Assembly (NCBI GenBank): GCA_963761985.1 | Contig: CAVXIT010000013.1 | Span: 310,001-374,000 of the forward strand | Source of the DNA: JACCTH01 sp963761985 | GTDB taxonomy: Bacteria; Actinomycetota; Acidimicrobiia; Spongiisociales; ZC4RG35 | DNA: 64,000 bases | Direction: 5' to 3' | Shown: positions 33,559 through 41,831 of the stretch, piece after piece | How the letters are laid out: each line of letters opens with the position of its first letter | Numbering within the stretch: the first letter of the stretch is position 1 | Made by a program: the position numbers and the translations under genes | The notes under the pieces: generated by a model | The model's input: the letters and a program-made list of their open reading frames with translations, nothing else | Database searches by the model: none | Told to the model about the DNA's origin: nothing

Positions 33559-34581
33559 TCAGGGAGCCGTCGTCGTAGCGGCTGGAGCCATGGTCGTGGC
33601 AGTCGAACCGTCGGCCCCGGCCTCGCCGGTGGTTGTCGCCGTCGATTCCTCGGCGCCGGCTTCGGCCGGCGCTTCGACCAGTCCGCAATCGGCCAGCACC
33701 GCCGTCGGGTCGGCTCCGCCGAAGCGCACCCGCTCGAAAGCCGATACCGCCGCGATCTGTTCGGGCGTAAGGCTGGCCGCAAAAGACGGCATGCCGCCGG
33801 CGATTGGCTTATTGAGGTCCCCGTAGGTGGTGCGACCCTCGGCCTGGAATCCAGAGGAGCCCTTTGTCACCCACTCGATGTGGTCGACGCATGAAGCGAA
33901 GGTTGTCACCACGCCGGCTAGCGCGGGACCCGTTCCCCCCTGGCCCGCAGGCCCGTGGCAACCTGCGCAGTTCGCCGCCGTCACCACCTGTCCGGCGAAA
34001 ACTTGGCCACCTAGGGCAACGAAGTCCGGTGTCCCTCCAGGCGCCCCCCGCCCTTCGAAGGGGGTCCCGTCACAATTCTCGAGGACGCCGGTAACGCGGT
34101 CCACGGCCAACTCGGTTCCCTGTCCGCAGTCGAGGCTCGAGGCCGACGCCAGCTGCAAAAGGCCGAACAACGGGAGGATCATGAAGGCGGCAGCCAGCCA
34201 GCGAGGCACCGACCCGACAGTCCTTTCCAGCAACCCGGCGCTGGGAACTGTGACGACCGCCGGATAGCGGAGCGCCTCCTGTGCGTTGACCTCGGTTGGT
34301 ACCGGTGCTGCCTCGACCGCGGTCACAGCGGGTGCCGGCTCGGGGGTTGCGGACACAGCGGCCGCGATAGGAGCAGTCTCAGCGTCAGTGGGCGCCGGCG
34401 TTTCTGTGGCGGCCGGAGCAGGCGGGGGAGTCGACGCGGTTGGTGCACTTGATCCGCCGGCCCAGGCGGCCAGGATTTCGTCGACACTCGCTCCCGATTC
34501 TTTCGCCCGCGCCTCCGCCGACCTCTTGACGATCGCTTCGGGCACACCCAGCGCAGCTGCGGCGCCGGCGAGGTCGCTCAC
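33559..34581 (-). CDS. Membrane-anchored c-type cytochrome with N-terminal docking-like module
   Basis: 340 aa. Residues ~10-43 (GVPEAIVKRSAEARAKESG, then VDEILAAWAGG) form a helical module shared with two other proteins in this window. An Ala/Pro/Thr/Glu-rich linker follows to ~100, then a transmembrane helix (WLAAAFMILPLFGLLQLA). The outside part is a class I cytochrome c with the heme site CAGCH and a C-terminal Met candidate in AGGMPSFAASLT. The tail is Thr/Ala-rich. It is the last gene of a three-gene operon with CcoO-like and CcoN-like proteins, with ATGA coupling to the gene before it. It likely passes electrons to or from that complex. Confidence 0.85.
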   Translation of the reverse strand: MSDLAGAAAALGVPEAIVKRSAEARAKESGASVDEILAAWAGGSSAPTASTPPPAPAATETPAPTDAETAPIAAAVSATPEPAPAVTAVEAAPVPTEVNAQEALRYPAVVTVPSAGLLERTVGSVPRWLAAAFMILPLFGLLQLASASSLDCGQGTELAVDRVTGVLENCDGTPFEGRGAPGGTPDFVALGGQVFAGQVVTAANCAGCHGPAGQGGTGPALAGVVTTFASCVDHIEWVTKGSSGFQAEGRTTYGDLNKPIAGGMPSFAASLTPEQIAAVSAFERVRFGGADPTAVLADCGLVEAPAEAGAEESTATTTGEAGADGSTATTMAPAATTTAP

Positions 34582-35318
34582 TTCGACTCCCGGAGGTAGG
34601 CAAGAAGGTTGGCCATGCTCTCTTCGCTAAGCCCAGCGGCGGCAGGATGATTGCCCTCTCCTCGCATCAACCCGGCCAGGGTTCCGGTGTTCTCGGTCCG
34701 ACCACCGATCGCAGAAAGGTCAGGACCGATGCGCCGGGAGCCAAATACCTGATTGCTATCCGACAACGTCACCGGTCCCAGTCTGGCGTCGGCAACGACG
34801 GCGCGAATCAACTGCGTGTGACAGCTTCCACAACCGTTTTCGTTGTAAACCTCCTGACCGGCGAGCGCCTGGCGCGAATAGGCCTGGCGAGAGGTGCGGA
34901 CGCCGCTGGCAGGCTGGGGAAGCGAGGGCACCAAAAAGGCGAGCACGATGGAGAGAACGAGGATGGCCACCGAGCCGGCCATGATCCCGTTGGTGCCCTC
35001 GTTAACCCCCACCAAGAGTGGTGGAGCGATGGGGCCGCTCGGCCGTGGTGGAGGAGGAGCTTCGACCGTCGGTGCCGGCGGGGCAGTTGCCGCGGCGGGA
35101 GATGGCGCGGCCGGCGGCTCTGCCTCGACAGAGGCGTCCGCCGAAGCCTCGGCAGATGGAGCCGCCGCCGCAGCGGCAGGCATCGCCCCACCGCCGGCCC
35201 AGGCGGCGAGAATCTCATCGACTCCGATCCCGTCGGCCTTGGCTCGAGCTTCGACTGACCGGCGAACAATGTCCTCTGGTAAGCCAAGGGCGCCAGCGGC
35301 TGCGGAGAAATCGCTCAT
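34578..35318 (-). CDS. CcoO-like mono-heme c-type cytochrome with N-terminal docking-like module
   Basis: 246 aa from ATG 35318, which overlaps the stop of the CcoN-like gene by 4 nt. The N-terminus (GLPEDIVRRSVEARAKADG, VDEILAAWAGG) matches that of its downstream neighbour. A Pro/Ala-rich linker and a helix (GIMAGSVAILVLSIVLAFLVP) lead to the cytochrome domain. QEVYNENGCGSCHTQLIRAV and SRRIGPDLSAIGGR are closely CcoO-like (the cbb3 oxidase subunit II pattern G-C-x-x-C-H-x-Q and G-x-x-R-x-G-P-D-L). CcoO normally feeds the catalytic subunit CcoN, but the CcoN relative here lacks its heme ligands. Confidence 0.85.
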   Translation of the reverse strand: MSDFSAAAGALGLPEDIVRRSVEARAKADGIGVDEILAAWAGGGAMPAAAAAAPSAEASADASVEAEPPAAPSPAAATAPPAPTVEAPPPPRPSGPIAPPLLVGVNEGTNGIMAGSVAILVLSIVLAFLVPSLPQPASGVRTSRQAYSRQALAGQEVYNENGCGSCHTQLIRAVVADARLGPVTLSDSNQVFGSRRIGPDLSAIGGRTENTGTLAGLMRGEGNHPAAAGLSEESMANLLAYLRESK

Positions 35319-36610
35319 GGCTCTTTGACCACCAGAACTTCCTGGACGGTGGCCCTGCCCGAGGTCAGCGACCGGTAGATCGAAACGGCGAGCCCGACGA
35401 ACCCCCAGGCGAGGTAGAGGGCCATGGCGACAGCGAGTCCCGAGAAGATCCCGGCCATCCCGACCCCAAGGGACCAACCTGCACCGATTGCTTCAAACAG
35501 CCCGGTGAACCCCGCCCCTGACCAGGTGACCCCGGCGGTGTAGCCGGAGACGACGAGCAGGAGACCCGTGCCGATGCCGCCAACTAGTAACCGCGTCGCC
35601 ACCTTCCCGGCCGATCGGTCGACGCTCCGTCCGACCAGGTTGGGAACGGCGTGCCAGGCAAAGGCGGCAAAGAGCAAAGCCACTCCCGAAAGAATGAGCA
35701 GCTCGACCCCGTCCCAGAAAAGCGTGAGCCCGACGATGACGCTCGCCGAACGGAAGCCGGCCAGCGAAGCCAGGACCGATCCCAGCGTGACAAGGCTTGA
35801 CCCGGCCACGGCCGCGAACAGCACTGGCTGGTTTTTGATCCCGGGCCACTTGGGACCGATAGTCAGGGCGAGGTTGGTGGTGTTGGCCAGCCCCGCGATC
35901 GGCAGGGCCAAACCGAGAACCGCAGCAATTCCTCCCAACCATTCGGGTTGCGGGCCGGCGGCGAATCGCGACGCACCCATCCACACGGCTCCGAACAAGA
36001 GCGACCAGAAACCAACCCGGGCCAGCTGGCGATTGGCGAGAGGTTGTCCGGAGGCCTTGGGCACGACGTAATAGGCGGCGCCGATGGCGAGTCCCACCGC
36101 CCACACATTGAGAAACCCCGCCGAGAACAACCCGCCGGACAGGGCAATCCCTAGCGCCGAGAGGTTTGGAAGGTTCCCGGCCACATACAGCGCCGGCAGC
36201 CAGATCGCGCCCGCCGCCACGAACCAAAGGGAGGGATACACGACGCCGCCGTCGCGCTTGGCCATCGTCAACATGGTTGGCCCCAACGCGATCGCTGTCA
36301 TCCCGAGCACCGGGAGGTCCAACCACCAGGGCAACGCGAAGGGTTCGCGTCCGTCTCCCAGCCCCAAACCCACCACGACCATGGCGGCGGCGACGATCAA
36401 GACCAACAAGGGCAATGCTCGATTGAGTTGCTTCTCGAGCGCGAGGGGTGCCGCCGTCAATCGCGGAAGCAAATAGAAAACCGCCGCTCCCCAGCCAAGC
36501 ACCAGCCACCCCAATCCGAGAGCGATCATCGCCATCGGACGCAACCGGCCGAAAGCGAGCGGTAACAGGCCCGGGAATTGCATCGAAAGCATCGCGGCCA
36601 GCCAGGTCAC
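35315..36610 (-). CDS. CcoN-like (cbb3 oxidase subunit I) protein lacking the conserved heme and copper histidines
   Basis: At least 431 aa with about 12 helices. Segments align with cbb3 subunit I: FGRLRP, where CcoN has LHT (low-spin heme His), reads MAM here; SLWFVAAGAIWLPALYVAGNLP; the W-x-G/A-H-N region reads FLNVWAVG; YYVVPKASGQPL; and the HH pair before P-x-W is AS in WMGASRFAAGPQPEW. Only one His is present in the whole protein (AWHAVPN). So none of the usual six ligands can be placed, and oxygen reduction is not expected. GTG 36610 is the first ordinary start, but coding-like sequence continues upstream (TRYLFTAAAWLGLGS) to a CTG at 36736 giving an N-terminus MTTTSADQ. It is coupled to the CcoO-like gene. 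Confidence 0.75.
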   Translation of the reverse strand: MTWLAAMLSMQFPGLLPLAFGRLRPMAMIALGLGWLVLGWGAAVFYLLPRLTAAPLALEKQLNRALPLLVLIVAAAMVVVGLGLGDGREPFALPWWLDLPVLGMTAIALGPTMLTMAKRDGGVVYPSLWFVAAGAIWLPALYVAGNLPNLSALGIALSGGLFSAGFLNVWAVGLAIGAAYYVVPKASGQPLANRQLARVGFWSLLFGAVWMGASRFAAGPQPEWLGGIAAVLGLALPIAGLANTTNLALTIGPKWPGIKNQPVLFAAVAGSSLVTLGSVLASLAGFRSASVIVGLTLFWDGVELLILSGVALLFAAFAWHAVPNLVGRSVDRSAGKVATRLLVGGIGTGLLLVVSGYTAGVTWSGAGFTGLFEAIGAGWSLGVGMAGIFSGLAVAMALYLAWGFVGLAVSIYRSLTSGRATVQEVLVVKEP

Positions 36611-36816
36611 TGATCCCAGTCCGAGCCACGCGGCAGCAGTGAACAGATAGCGGGTCGCGGCGGTGTCGGGCGGTACCAGCAGCCACCGCGTTTGCCCCGT
36701 GTTTGTGGTGCTTTGATCAGCAGACGTTGTCGTCAGGTTGGTTCCCGGTAGGTCCGCCGGGAGCCTAGAGGTTCCACCACGCCCCGGCGCCTCACTAACC
36801 GATCCGCGCCCGCTGG

Positions 36817-38784
36817 TCAGCTCCAGGCGATCGATGCCACCTTGATCGGTTCAGCCACGCCTCTCAGGCTCACTTCCTTCAGCTCGAACGAGGGCACGTC
36901 AGCAACTCCCTCGAGGGAGTTGCTCGTGGCCCAGATGGCCGCACCATCGGCGAGCGCAGCTACCCGCGAGGCGACATGGACGCCGACCCCCGAATAGTTG
37001 TCCCCATGACGGCTGGCCTCGGAAGTGTGGATCCCGATACGAACCATCGGCGCGAACCCCGCCGTACGGCGATGGTCAGCCAGCTCGCGCTGGATCGCAA
37101 CTGCACATGCAATTGCTTCTTGTGAGCTAGCGAAAGCCACGAAGAAGCCGTCCCCGGTCGAGCTGACAATCTCGCCCTGGTGACTCCTGAAGCTCGTTTT
37201 GAGCGTGTCGTCGTGCCACTGCAACAGGTGCGTCCATGCCTCGTCTCCCAGCGCCTCTGCCAGGTTTGTGGATCGGACGATGTCGGTGAACAGGAATGTC
37301 TTGAGAACGATGCCCGCCTTGGAGCGATGCTCCGCTACCGACCTCTTTTCCTTGTCGATCGCGGCGAGGTCGAGAGCAGCGCCCAACCGTTCGAACTCCT
37401 CGCGGGCGGTTTCGATCTCGATCTCGGCAGCATCGTCATCGTCGAGCATTCTCAATGCGGACGCGAGAACAACCCGTGCTCGCGACATTTCATATGGCGC
37501 TCCCAGCTCCCGCCATAGGCGAATAGAGGCACACGTTTGGGCGACCGCGGCCGACGCGTCTCCTTCGGCGAGATACAGGCGTCCCCACGCGTCGGCTCTG
37601 TTCGCCGCCATTGCTGGCAGGCCGTAGATCGATGCCAGCTCGTCGAACTCTTCGGCGGCTTGATGCGCAAGTCCGAGTTCGCCCGCCGCGATCGCGACTT
37701 CGACGAACGCAGGCAGCAGTCTCGTGCGCGCCGCCTTGTCCCATTCCTGTTCTGCCAGAGCCGAGGTCAGGGCGGCGAGGGCCGGTCGCACCTTCCCCTG
37801 AGCAAGCCTGGTCAGAGCCAACGCAGGCTGAGGACTTCGTCCGAGCCCATGAGCCTGGCGCAACGCTTCCTCGGCGCCGGCCAGGTCGCCCCGGCGCAAG
37901 CGGATCTGGCCGATGGCGTAGTACCCATCGCCCATCGGCGGCACCGCGCCGAAGCCCCCAAGTTCCGACGTTGCTCGCAGAAGCTCCGCCTCGGCTCTTT
38001 CCCACGCGCCGGTGAGCGCCACCAGCTCGGCCCGGTGGACCCGGCACACCCCCGGGAATCCGCCGACTGACTCGCGTTCGCACCACTTTTCCGTGGCCTC
38101 GGTCCATTCTTGGGCCCGTTGGTAGTCGGTCAGGTCGCGGCACGCTGCAATCATCGTGCAGGTGGTGGTGCCGGTGATGAAGGTGGAAAGTTCGCCGTTG
38201 ACTGCCGCAACAGCAGCCTCTTCGAGCAGCTCGAAACCTCCGCTGACATCGCCGGTCGCCACGCGAAAGGATCCCAGCACCGTCATCGCGTGAGCGATGA
38301 GATCAGGGCTACCGGTGCGGTTTCCGATCTCGACGGCGAGCGCCGCAAGACGCAGGGCCTCTTCGATGTCGCCACCGGCGCGGGCAGCAAACGCCTTGGA
38401 AACGGCGAGCAGGCCATGAGCGCTCGTTTCCGCCCGCCCTTCGAGGAGCTTCTCGCCACGGCGCATCCAGGCCGCTGAGATCGAAGCTTTCCCGCGATAG
38501 GTGTAGAGGTCGGACAGCTCAAAGGCGAGAGCAGCGGCGCGGACCTGGTCCCCCTGAGCCTGGTGGGCCTTGAACGATCTTTCCCTCAAATCAAGGGAAA
38601 GATCGGCCTGGCCCGCAAACCATGCAGCCTCGGACATCCGGTCCAGGTCCGCTCCATCGAGAGCTCCTGAGCGATCGGCTTCGAGGAAGAGATCGAGGGA
38701 CTTCGTCCACTCGTGGCGAGCAAGAGCTGAACGCGCCTCGCCCAGATGGTCAGTCGGTTGATCAGCAGTCAGAGTGGGTTCCAT
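36817..38784 (-). CDS. Tetratricopeptide-like repeat protein with C-terminal class III adenylate/guanylate cyclase domain
   Basis: 655 aa from ATG 38784, which has GAAGGA eight bases upstream; a longer reading to 38877 has no support. Residues ~1-480 are helical repeats of the TPR type. The C-terminal ~170 residues are a nucleotide cyclase: FLFTDIVRSTNLAEALGD (first metal Asp), GEIVSSTGDGFFVAFAS (second Asp), IGIHTSEASRHGDNYSGVGVHVASRVAALADG. Substrate-choosing residues are not decisive by eye, so cAMP is likely but cGMP is not excluded. The class is typical of actinobacterial signalling proteins. It lies upstream of the CcoN-like operon on the same strand, 80 bp from its likely start. Confidence 0.9.
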   Translation of the reverse strand: MEPTLTADQPTDHLGEARSALARHEWTKSLDLFLEADRSGALDGADLDRMSEAAWFAGQADLSLDLRERSFKAHQAQGDQVRAAALAFELSDLYTYRGKASISAAWMRRGEKLLEGRAETSAHGLLAVSKAFAARAGGDIEEALRLAALAVEIGNRTGSPDLIAHAMTVLGSFRVATGDVSGGFELLEEAAVAAVNGELSTFITGTTTCTMIAACRDLTDYQRAQEWTEATEKWCERESVGGFPGVCRVHRAELVALTGAWERAEAELLRATSELGGFGAVPPMGDGYYAIGQIRLRRGDLAGAEEALRQAHGLGRSPQPALALTRLAQGKVRPALAALTSALAEQEWDKAARTRLLPAFVEVAIAAGELGLAHQAAEEFDELASIYGLPAMAANRADAWGRLYLAEGDASAAVAQTCASIRLWRELGAPYEMSRARVVLASALRMLDDDDAAEIEIETAREEFERLGAALDLAAIDKEKRSVAEHRSKAGIVLKTFLFTDIVRSTNLAEALGDEAWTHLLQWHDDTLKTSFRSHQGEIVSSTGDGFFVAFASSQEAIACAVAIQRELADHRRTAGFAPMVRIGIHTSEASRHGDNYSGVGVHVASRVAALADGAAIWATSNSLEGVADVPSFELKEVSLRGVAEPIKVASIAWS

Positions 38785-38905
38785 CAGGCGTCCTTCGAGC
38801 TCGATTCTGCCATCAAACGATGTGGGGAAATACTTCGTCGATTCACTTCTTGGCGATGTTGGCGTGGTTCGTGCCACTCCCTGGGTTGTGGTAGAAAACT
38901 GCTAA

Positions 38906-39535
38906 ATGCACCGACTGGCTGAGCTAAGCGACGAGCGCAGGATTCGACTCGGCTGGTTGCTGATGGTGGCCGGTTCTGTGGTGCTGGTGCTAGCGGTCTG
39001 GTGGATCCATTATTCCAGCCTCGCCCGCACCACAGTCATCGATGGACAAACGGTCCCACTGGTGGTCGATTACTTCAACTGGGTCCCGCGGGGTTGGTAC
39101 TGGAAAGCACTCGGCTACCTGGCCGCATTCGGTGCCTCGCAGATGTTGTTGCTCGGAGCGGCAATGGCCTTCGTCATCGGGCGGCCGATGACCTGGGCTC
39201 GGGCAGGGTTTACCGCCTTCATCACCTGGATCGAGCTGGTCCTGATTTTCGGCATCGTCCCGTCGGAGTGGCTCAGCCTCAGCCAAACAGACCTCGACTG
39301 GTCGCCGCAGAAGATCTTCGTCACGATTCCCTCCTGGCTAGTGCTGGGCAATGAAGTCGCGATCAGCTATGCCGCACTGAAGGACATCATCTCGGGTGGA
39401 TATCACGTCACGGTATTGGGGGGCGCGATCGTCTTTGCCTACAAGATCCAGGATTTTGGCAAACCTCGCAAAGCCCGCGACAAACCCCAAGTGGTCTCGC
39501 CATATGGTCGTCCTCTGGTGAGTGGGAGCGAGTAA
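38906..39535 (+). CDS. Polytopic membrane protein heading the cytochrome b/Rieske operon
   Basis: 209 aa with four to five helices (GWLLMVAGSVVLVLAVWWIH, ALGYLAAFGASQMLLLGAAMAFVIG, AGFTAFITWIELVLIFGIVPS, and one near HVTVLGGAIVFAYKIQDF). Histidines at WIHYSS and GYHVTV are in or near membrane segments. No cofactor motif is certain. It overlaps the ferredoxin gene by one base (TAATG) and is probably a membrane subunit of the same complex. I do not recognise the family. The 121 bp upstream hold no gene and are the likely promoter region of the operon. Confidence 0.65.
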   Translation: MHRLAELSDERRIRLGWLLMVAGSVVLVLAVWWIHYSSLARTTVIDGQTVPLVVDYFNWVPRGWYWKALGYLAAFGASQMLLLGAAMAFVIGRPMTWARAGFTAFITWIELVLIFGIVPSEWLSLSQTDLDWSPQKIFVTIPSWLVLGNEVAISYAALKDIISGGYHVTVLGGAIVFAYKIQDFGKPRKARDKPQVVSPYGRPLVSGSE

Positions 39536-39984
39536 TGCCGCGCGGCGTCGTCGACGAAACCCCTCCGGTCAGAGACGACTATCAACTCGCTCTGGTAGAG
39601 GAAGACTATTTCAAGGACAAGCTGCGCCCTAAGCAGTTCCTCCATATCGATCAATCCGAGTGCATCTTGTGCGAAGGCTGTGTCGACATCTGCCCGTGGA
39701 AATGCATTCACTACTTGTCCCTCGACGCCATCGATGAGGCCGTGAACGTCGAGCATCCGGCTACTGACGGCACGAACTTCGGCTTTTTCATCGTCGATGA
39801 GGACGAATGCACTCGTTGCGCCCTTTGTGTCGACCGCTGTCCGACGAACGTGATCACACTGGGTAAATTCGAAGGGTCACTGGCCCAACAGGCCGAGCAG
39901 CTGGGGATGAATCGCAGCCCGTGGGAGGTCGACACGGGTCAGCGCGATTTCAAGAACGGATATAGCTACGGGATGCGCTGGTAG
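39535..39984 (+). CDS. Ferredoxin-like protein with two [4Fe-4S] clusters
   Basis: 149 aa. Two C-x-x-C-x-x-C-x3-C motifs are present: CILCEGCVDICPWKC and CTRCALCVDRCPTN. They are separated by ~45 residues, as in NuoI-type and related electron-transfer subunits. It is cytoplasmic by sequence. Position between a membrane protein and cytochrome b in one operon suggests it is a subunit that gives or takes electrons on the cytoplasmic side. Classical bc1 and b6f complexes lack such a subunit, which is unusual. The ATG overlaps the previous stop. Confidence 0.9.
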   Translation: MPRGVVDETPPVRDDYQLALVEEDYFKDKLRPKQFLHIDQSECILCEGCVDICPWKCIHYLSLDAIDEAVNVEHPATDGTNFGFFIVDEDECTRCALCVDRCPTNVITLGKFEGSLAQQAEQLGMNRSPWEVDTGQRDFKNGYSYGMRW

Positions 39985-39995
39985 GAGGAGCGGGC

Positions 39996-40757
39996 GTGCG
40001 CGAGAAGATCAAAGCGAGAGTTCAGGAGATGAACGAACGGCTGGCCAAGAGCCAGCTCGTCGAGTCGATCCTGCGCCCTGGCTCACCCTTCAAGAAGGGC
40101 TACACGGATAGTCCCCGCAACCGCTCCTATGTCGTGATGAACAACGTGCTCTATCACCTGCACCCCGTCAAGGTGAAGCGGCACGGAGTCCGTCTTTCGT
40201 ACACCCTGTGTTTGGGAGGGCTGTCGTTCTTTCTCTTCATCCTCCTCACCATCACCGGGATCTTTCTCATGTTCTATTACACGCCGACTGGCGAGCTGGC
40301 CTACTCAGACACCGCGGCGCTTTCCACGTCCGTGGCCTTTGGCTCCCTGACGCGCAACATGCATCGTTGGGGGGCGCATTTCATGGTCCTCACGGTTTTC
40401 CTGCACATGAGCCGGGTCTTCTATCACGGCGCCTACAAGCCACCCCGCGAGTTCAACTGGGTGGTCGGTGTGATTCTGCTTCTCCTCACGTTGCTGCTTT
40501 CGTTCTCGGGCTATTTGCTCCCTTGGGACCAGCTCGCACTGTGGGCAGTCACCGTGGGGACCAACATGGCTGGATTCGTGCCCGTGATGGGCGACCAGGT
40601 GAAATTCCTGCTCCTCGCCGGAGCCGAGGTGTCGGCTTCGACTCTGTTGCGCTTTTATGTACTTCACGTTCTATTTTTCCCGTTCGTGATCGTCATCTTC
40701 ATGGCGGTTCACTTTTGGCGGGTTCGCAAAGACGGCGGCATTTCCGGACCGCTATAG
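39996..40757 (+). CDS. Cytochrome b N-terminal subunit (b6-like) of menaquinol:cytochrome c reductase
   Basis: 253 aa. Four helices carry the b-heme histidines in RNMHRWGAHFMVLTVFLHMSR (two residues, in shared helix context) and FYVLHVLFFPFVIVIFMAVHFW. Quinone-site-like SGYLLPWDQLALWAVTVG is the conserved G-Y-L-L-P-W-D-Q of cytochrome b6. The GTG at 39996 is preceded by GGAGGAG. The subunit split (b6 plus subunit IV) follows the b6f/Bacillus arrangement and not the mycobacterial single QcrB. It is followed within 10 bp by the subunit IV gene. Confidence 0.93.
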   Translation: MREKIKARVQEMNERLAKSQLVESILRPGSPFKKGYTDSPRNRSYVVMNNVLYHLHPVKVKRHGVRLSYTLCLGGLSFFLFILLTITGIFLMFYYTPTGELAYSDTAALSTSVAFGSLTRNMHRWGAHFMVLTVFLHMSRVFYHGAYKPPREFNWVVGVILLLLTLLLSFSGYLLPWDQLALWAVTVGTNMAGFVPVMGDQVKFLLLAGAEVSASTLLRFYVLHVLFFPFVIVIFMAVHFWRVRKDGGISGPL

Positions 40758-40766
40758 GGAGTTCAA

Positions 40767-41831
40767 ATGGCAGAAATACCAGAGAGTCTTTTGCGCAGAT
40801 CGGCCGAGGCCAAAGCCAAGGCCCTCGGTCTGCCGGTCGAGCAGGTGCTGGCCGAAATGAAGGGAGAGGCCCCGCCGACTCCACCCGTGGTCGAGACTCC
40901 GCCTGAGCCGCCACCGGTGGCCGATGAGGCACCCGCCGAACTGCCCGCCGATGAGCAAGTCGTGACCGAAGAGCCCGAATCTTTGGAGGCTGGCCCCGAG
41001 ACCGAACTGCCAGTGGTTGAAGAGCCGGCCGCCGAGCAAGAAAACGCCCCCCAGGCGCCTCCCGAGGGAGAAACCGACTCAGAGACGGCCGCAGTACCCG
41101 AAAAGGAACTGGTCGCAGTCGGTGCGGGAGCCGCAAGCGAGGCGCCGGCAGCTGAGGCTGAAGTAGTCGAGGAAGCGCCACCGGCTCCAGCTCCGGAAAC
41201 GCCTCCGGCCGAGCCGGCGTCGAATGGCGACGCCGCTAACGGGAACGGTCGACGAGCCGCGCTGGTCTCTACCCGACCAGTCGTCCCCGCTACGGGAACT
41301 CCCGAAGGAGTTCGCACCGCACGGCTCTTGACTGTGGTCAAAGCGAGGGCGATTCAGCAGGTCAAGACCGAACCAACCGACAAGGTCAACACCTGGCCTC
41401 ACTTGATGCTCGCCGAGTTCTCGGCCTTGCTGGCCGTGACGGGTGTGTTGGTGATTCTCTCAATCATCTTGCAGGCACCCCTGCTTGACCCGGCCAACTT
41501 CAACGCCACTCCGAACCCATCGAAAGCACCGTGGTACTTCCTGGGGCTCCAGGAACTGCTCTCCTATTTCGATCCTCAGATCGCGGGCGTGACCGTGCCG
41601 ACGATTGTCGGGTTGATCGGGTTCATGGCGATTCCGTATGTCGATCGCAATCCATCCACCAAGCCATCTGACCGCAAGTTCGCGATCATGCTCTACACGC
41701 TGTTCATGGCGGGCTCGGCGACGCTCACCATCTTCGGCGTTCTGTTCCGCGGTTTGGGCTTCAACTTCGCCTACCCCTGGACCGACGGCGTCTTTTTCGA
41801 CGACATCAAAGACTGGGTTTCGTTCGAATGA
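40767..41831 (+). CDS. Cytochrome b C-terminal subunit (subunit IV-like) with long N-terminal extension
   Basis: 354 aa. Residues 1-~30 (IPESLLRRSAEAKAKALGLP, VEQVLAEMKGE) repeat the module found in the two minus-strand cytochromes. Residues ~30-180 are an acidic Pro/Ala/Glu/Val-rich linker, and then KTEPTDKVNTWPHLMLAEF begins the subunit IV fold with three helices. The Qo-site region is present as PNPSKAPWYFLGLQELLSYF, where cytochrome b6f subunit IV has P-E-W-Y (here APWY). IAGVTVPTIVG follows. Subunit IV proteins are usually ~160 aa; the extra ~190 residues are all N-terminal and cytoplasmic. The module may bind a common partner. Confidence 0.9.
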   Translation: MAEIPESLLRRSAEAKAKALGLPVEQVLAEMKGEAPPTPPVVETPPEPPPVADEAPAELPADEQVVTEEPESLEAGPETELPVVEEPAAEQENAPQAPPEGETDSETAAVPEKELVAVGAGAASEAPAAEAEVVEEAPPAPAPETPPAEPASNGDAANGNGRRAALVSTRPVVPATGTPEGVRTARLLTVVKARAIQQVKTEPTDKVNTWPHLMLAEFSALLAVTGVLVILSIILQAPLLDPANFNATPNPSKAPWYFLGLQELLSYFDPQIAGVTVPTIVGLIGFMAIPYVDRNPSTKPSDRKFAIMLYTLFMAGSATLTIFGVLFRGLGFNFAYPWTDGVFFDDIKDWVSFE

